Shown piece after piece: positions 51,772-59,926 of a DNA stretch of 64,000 nt (positions are counted from its first letter, which is position 1; each line of letters begins with the position of its first letter). Location of the stretch: NCBI GenBank assembly GCA_025359425.1, contig JANYGC010000055.1, positions 1 through 64,000 on the forward strand, written 5' to 3'. This DNA comes from Sphingomonadaceae bacterium (GTDB lineage Bacteria; Pseudomonadota; Alphaproteobacteria; Sphingomonadales; Sphingomonadaceae). The position numbers and the translations under genes are program-made. The notes beneath the pieces were generated by a model. That model searched no databases. It saw only the letters and a list, made by a program, of their open reading frames with translations, and was not told where the DNA came from.

Positions 51772-52773
51772 TTAGGTTAGCGTCGCGGCACCGATCAGTT
51801 CTTCCACCGTCGTCGGCGCGACGCCGCGATTGCGCAAATAGGCGAAGACCTGACGCCACCAATCATACAGCGCATCCAGATCGGCTTCGCTGCGCACATA
51901 GGGGGTATAGCCCGGCGCGAGCGAGGGACTGTGGAACGACAGCACCAGCACCGGCAGGTCCAGGTCGATCGCAATATCGATCCCGCGGATTGCTTCTTCC
52001 ACCGTCACGCCTTCGGGGGTGAGCGGGATCCGCTCAAGCATACCGATCCGCGCGAGCAATCCGCGCAGCCGCGGCACGCGCCACATCTGCGGATAAAGCC
52101 ACGCCCCGATCTGGCGCAGCACGCCCCAGTAAACCGTGGTCAGCGGCAATTCCATCAGGCCCTTGCTGCGATCGAGCCAATAGGGCCGCACCGGAAATTC
52201 ACGGAAATTGGGGCCGCCTTGCGATGAATAATCGAAGCACGAGCGCACCGAGCTGTCGATCGCGATGCCCCCGCTGGAGAGGATATCGGCGGTGTTCGGT
52301 CCGACTCCGTAACGCCCGGCGCGGTAGATCAGCGGCGGTGCGCCGAAGTTCTCGGCAATGGCATCGCGCAGCTTGCCGAATTTGGCCTGTTCCAGAGAGG
52401 CAGGAAGATTGCCGGCAAAACTGTTGTGCTGGTTGACCTCTTCATCGTGCGGCGGACTGACCCAGGGGTGCAGCTGGACCCCGATCTCGGCCTTGCCGGC
52501 AGCAAGCGCGGGGCGGAGAATGTCCGCTGCGGCGGGCGATGTGGCGATTGGATAATCGACCAGATAGACCGGCACCACGCCCTGACCTTCGCAAAACTCC
52601 TGAAACTTGGCGAGCCGCGCCACGGTCAGCACGGTGTGCTCCTCGCGCGCCAGCGGCTTGGTCCAGTCGAACTCTTCCTCGGTGTCGACAGTCAGCAGGA
52701 AGCGTTGCGCGAAACCGGGCTTGAATGCCACGAAATCGGGTGGGCTGGGCAGGTCGGTAATCCGCGTCACTGC
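51772..52773 (-). CDS. Polysaccharide deacetylase-like (WalW-type) protein
   Basis: FLLTVDTEEEFDW, VQLHPWVSPPHDEE, IYRAGRYGVGPNTADIL, LVLSFHSPSLAPG; start approximate. Confidence 0.8.
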   Translation of the reverse strand, partial: AVTRITDLPSPPDFVAFKPGFAQRFLLTVDTEEEFDWTKPLAREEHTVLTVARLAKFQEFCEGQGVVPVYLVDYPIATSPAAADILRPALAAGKAEIGVQLHPWVSPPHDEEVNQHNSFAGNLPASLEQAKFGKLRDAIAENFGAPPLIYRAGRYGVGPNTADILSSGGIAIDSSVRSCFDYSSQGGPNFREFPVRPYWLDRSKGLMELPLTTVYWGVLRQIGAWLYPQMWRVPRLRGLLARIGMLERIPLTPEGVTVEEAIRGIDIAIDLDLPVLVLSFHSPSLAPGYTPYVRSEADLDALYDWWRQVFAYLRNRGVAPTTVEELIGAATLT

Positions 52774-52798
52774 CAAGTTAAAACACCCTTTCGACTGA

Positions 52799-54490
52799 TC
52801 AGGCGCTACCAACCGAATCCCCGTCGGCGCTGTGGGTATGGCCGGGGAGTGGCAGGGTCAACCCCGGCAGAGTCAACCGCAGCTTATCACCCTTGCGGAC
52901 CAGATCGCCGCCAGCAGCGCGGGCCTCGGCGCGGGCCAATCGCAACGCAAAGCCGGCCCCGAAGACCCCGGCAGAAATAACCTGCGGCACCGCGCCGACT
53001 CCCGCCTCGAACAGCGTATCGTCGGACATGGCAGCAAGCGATGCGGGCAAGGCAAGCTCGAGCCGCGCCATGCCATCCCTGGCGCGCAGCCGCAGCTTGA
53101 GCTGCTCGCCCGGCGCGCTGGTCCCGGCGAGGGTGGCGAGCAAGCGCCAGACAATCCGCTCCAGTTCGAGCCGGTCGAGCGGGACGGGCAGGGGTTCGTC
53201 GTCGGCGCGCACCACAAAGCCGCTGCTCCGGCTGGCGGTATGCGCGCTGAGTTGCGCGACCGTGGCGGCGGTCAGCTGCGCCAGATCGGTGTCGCCCGCG
53301 GTCAGCTCCATCGCCCCGCTTTCGAGCCGGGCGAGCCGCTCAAGTTCCTCGAATGCCGAGAGAATGCGCGCAGCATCCCCGACGATTCCGGCAGCCAGCG
53401 CGCGGTATTCGTGCGGGGTGGGGCCGAACAGCTGCTGCTGGATGACCTCGGCAAAGCCCTGGATCGCGTTCACCGGGGTGCGCAGCTCGTGCAGCATCTG
53501 GCGGATCCGGTCGGCGGGGCTCTCGGTTACCGGCGGGTTGGCCGAGGCCGGCGCGGTGACCGTGGCAGGACGGCGCAAGCGCCCGCGATAGCCGCGAAAT
53601 TGCCCGGTCAGCGGATCGAACCACGGTGCGGCGTCGACCTGCCATTGTCCGGAAATCGCTGGTGCCCCCGCGAGCGCAAGCCGCTGTGCGCAGAGCGGCT
53701 GGCGCTGGCGCAGGACTTGATCGATGGCCGGCGTGCGGTTCAAGCGCATCCCGACCAGCATCGGCGCCACGCCCGCATCGCACCACACGATCCGCAATTG
53801 GGCATCGCTGGCAAAGTCGGCGGCGCGGACCGTATCGGGCACCCGCAGCACGTGTTCTTCACCGAGCGGCAGGCGCGGCGAATCGCCGGTGCCGGGCTGC
53901 TCGACCACGGACTTGGCGCGGCGATAGGCCTCGATCCGGCGGACGATCGCGCCGATGCCTTCGCCCGCTTCGGGCTGCGTGATTGTCTCGTTTTCTTGAT
54001 CGTTATCAGCGTCGTCATCGTTGGCGCAGGCGGCAATTGCTGCGCTCTCGGCCATCGGCAAGGCGCGGTCGGTGATCCCCAGCTGGACCAGCAAGGCCTT
54101 GACCTCGCCCGGCAAATCACCGCGCTGGCGCAGCGCCGGGCGCGCACCGGGGGGCAGCGCGGGGATCAGGTCGAGCCACTGTTCGGGGCTGAGCTGGGCG
54201 CGCTGGAGCGTGGCCTGGGCCACCTGCGGCTCGGCCCCGCACAGCACCGCCACCAGCCGCGGCGAGCGCAGCCGCAGCGCCGGATCGCGCAGCATTGCGA
54301 TGCGTTCCCCAGGCGGAATTTCGCCGCCGATTTCGCTCAGGCAAAGATAGGCGAGGTCGATCTGGTCGCCGCGCGCTTCGGCGGGCGAGGTGCCGAGCAG
54401 GTCGAGCAGCTGCCGGAACTGGATGCGCCGCAGTCCGCCGCCATCGGCGCGCATGCGCAGTACGGTTCCAAGGCGGTCATCGAAATGCAT
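52799..54490 (-). CDS. Sensor histidine kinase, orphan
   Basis: H-box MLHELRTPVNAIQGFAEVIQQQ; N-terminal helical repeat-like region; poorly conserved ATPase region. Confidence 0.75.
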   Translation of the reverse strand: MHFDDRLGTVLRMRADGGGLRRIQFRQLLDLLGTSPAEARGDQIDLAYLCLSEIGGEIPPGERIAMLRDPALRLRSPRLVAVLCGAEPQVAQATLQRAQLSPEQWLDLIPALPPGARPALRQRGDLPGEVKALLVQLGITDRALPMAESAAIAACANDDDADNDQENETITQPEAGEGIGAIVRRIEAYRRAKSVVEQPGTGDSPRLPLGEEHVLRVPDTVRAADFASDAQLRIVWCDAGVAPMLVGMRLNRTPAIDQVLRQRQPLCAQRLALAGAPAISGQWQVDAAPWFDPLTGQFRGYRGRLRRPATVTAPASANPPVTESPADRIRQMLHELRTPVNAIQGFAEVIQQQLFGPTPHEYRALAAGIVGDAARILSAFEELERLARLESGAMELTAGDTDLAQLTAATVAQLSAHTASRSSGFVVRADDEPLPVPLDRLELERIVWRLLATLAGTSAPGEQLKLRLRARDGMARLELALPASLAAMSDDTLFEAGVGAVPQVISAGVFGAGFALRLARAEARAAGGDLVRKGDKLRLTLPGLTLPLPGHTHSADGDSVGSA

Positions 54491-54694
54491 CTGGGCTTTT
54501 AAACTCTTGGGCAGGATACGCGCGAGCCGGGTTAGCAGACTTGTCCCCAGTCAAAACGGGCCATGAAAGGTGCGTTGCAAAGCGGGACAGTTGCGAGCAT
54601 AAACAATAAAATTAGCAGTCCGGGATAGGCATCGCGGCAATTGTTGCCCAATATGGGCATTCTGCTGCGCCATGCGGCATGAAAGGGGTGACGG

Positions 54695-55159
54695 ATGGCC
54701 AATCTTGATTCGATCGATCGCCGTCTATTATCGGAGCTTCAAGATGAAGGGCGGGTGACCAACGTCGAGCTCGCCAGCCGCGTCGGCCTGACCGCGCCGC
54801 CCTGCCTGCGCCGGGTCCGCGCGCTTGAGGAACTGGGCGTGATCCGCGGCTACCACGCCGATCTCGATTCGTCGAAACTGGGATTTGCGATCACCGTGTT
54901 CGCGATGGTCAGCCTCAAGAGCCAGGCCGAAGAAGCGCTGCGCCAGTTCGAAGATGCGATGAAAGACCTGCCCGAAGTGCGCGAATGCCACATGCTCAAC
55001 GGCGAGATCGATTTTATCCTGAAGATCGTCAGCAAGGATTTGCAGAGCTTTCAGGAGTTTCTGACCAGCAAGCTGACGCCCGCGCCGAATGTGGCGAGTG
55101 TGAAGACGAGTTTGACGATCAGGACGGCGAAGCAGATGCCCGGGGTGCCGTTGGAGTAG
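54695..55159 (+). CDS. Lrp/AsnC family transcriptional regulator
   Basis: LDSIDRRLLSELQDEGRVTNVELASRVGLTAPPCLRRVRALEELGVIRGYHADLD. Confidence 0.95.
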   Translation: MANLDSIDRRLLSELQDEGRVTNVELASRVGLTAPPCLRRVRALEELGVIRGYHADLDSSKLGFAITVFAMVSLKSQAEEALRQFEDAMKDLPEVRECHMLNGEIDFILKIVSKDLQSFQEFLTSKLTPAPNVASVKTSLTIRTAKQMPGVPLE

Positions 55160-55172
55160 TTCGAACAAAGAA

Positions 55173-55235
55173 CCCCTCCGTCACGCCCTTCGGGCGCGCC
55201 ACCTCCCCGTTTGTGCTTCGCAAAAACGGAGAGGA
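55173..55235 (+). repeat. Two-hairpin palindromic repeat, copy a
   Basis: cccctccgtca-cgcccttcgggcg-cgccacctccc-cgtttgtgcttcgcaaaaacgg-agagga. Confidence 0.85.
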
Positions 55236-55254
55236 TCGGAAAAAGCCTTCTTGG

Positions 55255-55318
55255 TCCTCTCCTTTTTCACGAAGTGCAAAAGGGGAGGTGGCAGTCGCTT
55301 TTGCGACTGACGGAGGGG
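55255..55318 (-). repeat. Two-hairpin palindromic repeat, copy b (inverted relative to a and c)
   Basis: Reverse complement cccctccgtc-agtcgcaaaagcgact-gccacctcc-ccttttgcacttcgtgaaaaagg-agagga. Confidence 0.9.
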
Positions 55319-55321
55319 CCT

Positions 55322-55675
55322 TCAACGCTTGCAATAGCGAACCAAAGCCTCGGCGATTTCCTCTGGCGATTTGAGCACGTCGGTCGCCGGAATTCGCATC
55401 ACCTCAATTCCATCCGCACGCAATTCGGCATCGCGCTCGTCGTCGCGCGCGGGGCGGTCGCCCATGCTGTGCGCAATGCCGTCGACTTCGATGCAAACCT
55501 TTGCCTTCGCGCAATAGAAATCGAGGACGTATTTACCGTGCCGCTCCTGGCGGCGAAAGTGCACGCCACCAGGCGATTTTCGGAGCAGGTTCCACAAGAG
55601 TACTTCGGGCAAACTCATGTTTTGCCGCAGCTCGCGCGCCTTCGACAGGTCTCCGCTGCGTGGCTTGCGTGGCAA
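55322..55675 (-). CDS. DUF559 endonuclease-like domain protein
   Basis: ARELRQNMSLPEVLLWNLLRKSPGGVHFRRQERHGKYVLDFYCAKAKVCIEVDGIAH ... DDERDAELRADGIEVMRIPATDVL; TTG start at 55675 with ggagg upstream. Confidence 0.92.
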   Translation of the reverse strand: MPRKPRSGDLSKARELRQNMSLPEVLLWNLLRKSPGGVHFRRQERHGKYVLDFYCAKAKVCIEVDGIAHSMGDRPARDDERDAELRADGIEVMRIPATDVLKSPEEIAEALVRYCKR

Positions 55676-55679
55676 TTTA

Positions 55680-55740
55680 CCCCTCCGTCAGCCCTGCGGG
55701 CTGCCACCTCCCCTTTTGCACTTCGTGAAAAAGGAGAGGA
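55680..55740 (+). repeat. Two-hairpin palindromic repeat, copy c
   Basis: cccctccgtc-agccctgcgggct-gccacctcc-ccttttgcacttcgtgaaaaagg-agagga. Confidence 0.9.
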
Positions 55741-55751
55741 CCAAAAAACGC

Positions 55752-57104
55752 TTACACGTTTTTCCGCTTCGCCAGCCACTCCTCCAGCCACTTGATCGTG
55801 TAGTCCCCGTTGATGAAATCGGGGTCCTTCATCAGCGCCTGATGGAGCGGGATGCTCGTGTTGACCCCGCCGATCACCATCTCCTCGAGCGCGCGTTTGA
55901 GGCGCATGATGCAGCCTTCGCGGGTGCGGCCTTTGACGATCAGCTTGGCGATCATCGAATCGTAGTACGGCGGGATCCGATACCCGGCGTAGAGCCCGCT
56001 ATCGACCCGGACGTTCATGCCGCCGGCGGCGTGGTAATTGGTGACGAGGCCGGGTGAGGGGGTGAAGTTCCACGGGTCTTCGGCGTTGATCCGGCATTCG
56101 ATCGCGTGGCCGTTGAACTCGACGTCTTCTTGGCGGACCGACAGCGGCTTGCCATCGGCAATGCGGATCTGCTCGCGCACCAGATCGACCCCGGTAATGG
56201 CCTCGGTGACCGGATGTTCGACCTGCAGCCGGGTGTTCATTTCGATGAAATAGAACTCGCCGTTTTCCCACAGGAACTCGATCGTGCCCGCGCCGCGATA
56301 GGCCATGTCGGCCATCGCCTTGGCGACGATCCCGCCCATGCGGTTGCGTTCCTCGGGCGTGATGACCGGCGAGGGGGCTTCTTCGAGCACCTTCTGGTGG
56401 CGGCGCTGGAGCGAGCAATCGCGCTCGCCCAGGTGGATCGCCTCGCCGTTGCCGTCGCCGAACACCTGGAATTCGATGTGGCGCGGATTGCCGAGGTACT
56501 TTTCGATATAAACCGTGGCGTCGCCGAACGCGGCCTTGGCCTCGCTCCCGGCCTGGGCAATCAGCGTTTCGAGCTCGTCCGGCCCGTTGCAGACCTTCAT
56601 GCCGCGCCCGCCGCCGCCCGATGCGGCCTTGATGATCACCGGGTAGCCGGCCTGCTCGGCGATCCGCTTGGCTTCGCCGATTTCGCTGACCGCACCGTCC
56701 GATCCGGGGACCAATGGCAGACCCAAGGCACCCGCGGTGCGTTTGGCCTCGATCTTGTCACCCATCGTGCGAATGTGTTCGGGCTTGGGCCCGATCCAGA
56801 TCAGCCCGTGCGCCTCGACGATGTCGGCGAACTGGGCGTTTTCGGACAGGAAGCCGTAGCCGGGATGGATCGCATCGGCGTGCGCGATTTCCGCGGCCGA
56901 AATGATCGCGGCCATGTTGAGGTAGCTGTCCTTGGCCGCCGGCGGCCCGATGCAGACCGCATGATCGGCGAGGCGCACGTGCATCGCATCGGCATCGGCG
57001 GTGGAGTGCACCGCGACCGTTTCGATCCCCATTTCGTGCGCGGCGCGGTGAATGCGCAGCGCGATTTCGCCGCGGTTGGCGATCAGTATCCGGGAAATGC
57101 CCAT
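55752..57104 (-). CDS. accC: Acetyl-CoA carboxylase biotin carboxylase subunit
   Basis: [30 protein letters not shown] ... [13 protein letters not shown] ... [22 protein letters not shown]. Confidence 0.97.
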   Translation of the reverse strand: MGISRILIANRGEIALRIHRAAHEMGIETVAVHSTADADAMHVRLADHAVCIGPPAAKDSYLNMAAIISAAEIAHADAIHPGYGFLSENAQFADIVEAHGLIWIGPKPEHIRTMGDKIEAKRTAGALGLPLVPGSDGAVSEIGEAKRIAEQAGYPVIIKAASGGGGRGMKVCNGPDELETLIAQAGSEAKAAFGDATVYIEKYLGNPRHIEFQVFGDGNGEAIHLGERDCSLQRRHQKVLEEAPSPVITPEERNRMGGIVAKAMADMAYRGAGTIEFLWENGEFYFIEMNTRLQVEHPVTEAITGVDLVREQIRIADGKPLSVRQEDVEFNGHAIECRINAEDPWNFTPSPGLVTNYHAAGGMNVRVDSGLYAGYRIPPYYDSMIAKLIVKGRTREGCIMRLKRALEEMVIGGVNTSIPLHQALMKDPDFINGDYTIKWLEEWLAKRKNV

Positions 57105-57106
57105 GC

Positions 57107-57604
57107 TTAGGAGAGGACGACCAGCGGCTGGTCGAATTCGACCGGCTGCGCGTTTTCAACCAGGATCGCCTTGATCGTGCCCGCAGCGGTGGCGGTGATC
57201 GGGTTCATCACCTTCATCGCCTCGATAATCAGCAGCGTATCACCCGCTTTGACCTGCTGGCCGACCGCGATGAACGAGGGACTGCCCGGCTCGGCCGAGA
57301 GGTAACAGGTGCCGACCATCGGTGATCTGAGCGCATTGACATCGACCGTGGGTTCGGGCGCGGCGGCAGCCAGCGGAACCGCCGGAGAGGAGGCTGGAGC
57401 AGCGGCGTGGACCGCTGGCGCGGCGGCCATGTGCACCGCTGCGGCGTGCCGCGCGACCTTGATCTTGCGCTCACCGTCTTCGACTTCGATCTCGGTCAGG
57501 CCGGTTTCGTTCAGCAGTTCGGCAAGTTCGCGCACCAGTTTGCTGTCAATATTCATGCCGCCGTTTGTGCCGCCAGTCCGGCTGACGCCCTTCGTCTCGC
57601 TCAT
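57107..57604 (-). CDS. accB: Acetyl-CoA carboxylase biotin carboxyl carrier protein
   Basis: [21 protein letters not shown] biotinylation motif; adjacent to accC; ATG 57604 or 57556. Confidence 0.96.
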   Translation of the reverse strand: MSETKGVSRTGGTNGGMNIDSKLVRELAELLNETGLTEIEVEDGERKIKVARHAAAVHMAAAPAVHAAAPASSPAVPLAAAAPEPTVDVNALRSPMVGTCYLSAEPGSPSFIAVGQQVKAGDTLLIIEAMKVMNPITATAAGTIKAILVENAQPVEFDQPLVVLS

Positions 57605-57723
57605 GCGAACCTCTTATCTGAAACAGGGCTCTCGCCTATGCGGCGCGCCGCCAGCGAGGGCAAGCCTAAAGCGCCCCGAAGGCTTCCGGTTGGTTGCAAA
57701 ACCCGCTCGCAATGACGAGAAAG

Positions 57724-58143
57724 TTAGAGGGCCGCTGCGCGTTCCAGCGCGACGATGTAGCTTTGCGGGCCCAGTCCCTTGACGCAGTCGGTCGCCGCCA
57801 TCCCGACATACGAGATGTGACGGAACGGCTCGCGGGTTTCGGGGTCGGACAGATGGACCTCGATCACCGGCAGTTCGATCGCGCGGATCGCGTCGTGCAG
57901 CGCGATCGAAGTGTGGGTGTAGGCCCCGGCGTTAAGCAGCACCGCGTGCAGGCCCCGGGCGCGGGCTTCGTGCAGCCAGTCGACCAGCGTGCCTTCATGG
58001 TTGGTCTGGCGGCATTCGACGGTCAGCCCCAGCTCGGTCCCGTAAGCGACCAGCCGGGCATCGATTTGGGCCAGCGTGTCATGGCCATAGATCGCCGGTT
58101 CGCGCGTGCCGAGCAGGTTTAGGTTGGGTCCGTTGAGGACCAT
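57724..58143 (-). CDS. aroQ: 3-dehydroquinate dehydratase, type II
   Basis: MVLNGPNLNLLGTREPAIYG, ECRQTNHEGTLVDWLHEA, NAGAYTHTSIALHDAI, EVHLSDPETREPFRHISY. Confidence 0.96.
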   Translation of the reverse strand: MVLNGPNLNLLGTREPAIYGHDTLAQIDARLVAYGTELGLTVECRQTNHEGTLVDWLHEARARGLHAVLLNAGAYTHTSIALHDAIRAIELPVIEVHLSDPETREPFRHISYVGMAATDCVKGLGPQSYIVALERAAAL

Positions 58144-58267
58144 GACTGTGCGTTCGCCCACGCGGCTGCTCCGATTTGTTGCGGGATCGGCCCGTCCATA
58201 GCCGCGCATGGCCCACGTTCATAGGCTTTGGTATTTGCGGGGGGCTGGCGGCGGCGCGCGGGGGCGA

Positions 58268-58576
58268 TCAGCCTTCGATGGTTGGCTCGGGGGCGGGGGC
58301 TTCGTTGGCCTTGGCCTGTTCGGGCTGATCGTCGTTCGGGTCGGGCTCGGCTTCGGCCTCGACGACCGTCGCGTGTTGCGCTTTTGCGACTTCACCGGCG
58401 GCATGTTCTGCGCGCTGCGCTGCTTGTTCGGCGCGGAGCGCTGCGGCATCGGCTGCGGCGACCTTTTCGGCGAGGTTGGCATCGCGGCTGCAACCGCCGA
58501 GCAGCAACGCGGGGACCAGCAGCACGACTGCCAGCTTGATGCGGCTTTTCCGACCGATTTGCCTGGTTGTGGACAC
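58268..58576 (-). CDS. Small lipoprotein, hypothetical
   Basis: Lipobox LVPALLLGGCSRD; Ala/Glu-rich helical body. Confidence 0.65.
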   Translation of the reverse strand: MSTTRQIGRKSRIKLAVVLLVPALLLGGCSRDANLAEKVAAADAAALRAEQAAQRAEHAAGEVAKAQHATVVEAEAEPDPNDDQPEQAKANEAPAPEPTIEG

Positions 58577-58690
58577 GCGGATACTCCCGGGGCACCGCGA
58601 AGGACGGATGCCGCTGCGGCGAGCTATACCGGCAAAAGATTACCTGAAACTAACCACGAGCGGCATTTTGTTAAGTTGGCCGAGCGGAAC

Positions 58691-59104
58691 TCAGCTGTCC
58701 GACCCGGCGATCTTGCCCCACTGCCGCGCCGCGGTGTAACCAAGGTAGCCGGTCCCGAACAAGGCGTAGAGCGGCTCGGGCAGTCCCACCAGGTAAGCGT
58801 TCATCCCCGCCGCGATCGCCGCCGCGCGGCCCGGGCTGAACATTGCCAGCAGCCCCATCGGCAGCGCGGTCAGCAGCAGGATGTACATCACATAGAGGAA
58901 ACTCGGGCGGGCCCGGCTGGTCCACGGATCGCGCGCATTGGCCTCGGCGACGATCGCGGAGAGGCGTGAATTGATCTCGGCCAGCTCTTGCGAGCCCTGC
59001 AATTGCAGCAGCTCGAGCTTGGCCTTGTCGCGCTGGGCCTTGTCGGGGATGACTTTGTCGATGATCGAGATGACCGGCCCGATCAGGGCGTCGAGAAGTG
59101 CCAT
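58691..59104 (-). CDS. Holin-family 3-TM protein (gene-transfer-release type)
   Basis: [36 protein letters not shown] ... [22 protein letters not shown] ... [20 protein letters not shown]. Confidence 0.7.
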   Translation of the reverse strand: MALLDALIGPVISIIDKVIPDKAQRDKAKLELLQLQGSQELAEINSRLSAIVAEANARDPWTSRARPSFLYVMYILLLTALPMGLLAMFSPGRAAAIAAGMNAYLVGLPEPLYALFGTGYLGYTAARQWGKIAGSDS

Positions 59105-59208
59105 GCGTTTTGCTCCTTCGGTTTGAACGAAGGCGCGCAGATAACCAAATCGGTTCATGTAGGAAAATGGTTTGCCGCGCAGCGATAGCTTGCCGGTATA
59201 AAGTAAAA

Positions 59209-59285
59209 TGGTCGGGACGAGAGGATTCGAACCTCCGACCCCCACACCCCCAGTGTGATGCGCTACCAGGCTGCGCTACGTCCCG
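59209..59285 (-). tRNA. tRNA-Pro (anticodon GGG), CCA encoded
   Basis: CGGGACGTAGCGCAGCCTGGTAGCGCATCACACTGGGGGTGTGGGGGTCGGAGGTTCGAATCCTCTCGTCCCGACCA. Confidence 0.96.
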
Positions 59286-59539
59286 ACCGGTCCGCCCGTC
59301 CGCGTGAACGCAGCCGGGCAGGGACCGCGCCTATAGGCAGGGCGGGGCGCTGTGGCAAGCGGCTCGGCGTAAACCTGCGGTAACCCCTTGAAGCGCTGCG
59401 ATCAGATGCCAAATGGATTGCGCGCCAGTGACGGACTGTGAGGGACGGCGCGTTGCAACGCCCGTACATTGCTGCTAGTCGCGCGCAATTCCGCCCGCTG
59501 CCAGATGGCGCGCGATTTGACAGGTGCAGACAGCAAGCC

Positions 59540-59878
59540 ATGAACAGCGCAATTCTCTCCGTCCTTTCCGCCGCAGCCGGTGCGGGCCAAGCCCCGCCGG
59601 TATGGCTGACCTACCTGCCGTTCGTTGCGATTTTCGCGGTGATGTGGTTCCTGATGATCCGCCCGCAGATGCGCCGCCAGCGCGAGCTGCAGGAAAAGAT
59701 CGGCAGCATCAAAAAGGGCGATCAGGTGCTCACCGCGGGCGGCTTCCTGGGCAAGGTGATCAAGGTCGACGAGGTCTATGCCGAGGTTGAGCTGGCTCCC
59801 AATGTGCGGGTCAAGACGCTCAAGTCGACGATTTCGGATATCGTGCCGCCGGCCGGCAGCAAGCCGGCCAACGACTGA
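59540..59878 (+). CDS. yajC: Preprotein translocase subunit YajC
   Basis: VMWFLMIRPQMRRQRELQEKIGSIKKGDQVLTAGGFLGKVIKV; upstream of secD. Confidence 0.96.
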   Translation: MNSAILSVLSAAAGAGQAPPVWLTYLPFVAIFAVMWFLMIRPQMRRQRELQEKIGSIKKGDQVLTAGGFLGKVIKVDEVYAEVELAPNVRVKTLKSTISDIVPPAGSKPAND

Positions 59879-59926
59879 GCTGGCATCCAGCCGCCCAGCT
59901 CCAGTCGTACAAGCGAAAGTTTTTAG

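Noticed and set aside
55173-55740. Possible CRISPR array or Rho-independent terminator cluster
   Set aside because: Only three copies, mixed orientation, internal hairpins, and a protein gene rather than spacers between two copies; no poly-T tracts typical of terminators.
59098-59307. ORF with [31 protein letters not shown]
   Set aside because: Read-through of tRNA-Pro(GGG); not a protein.
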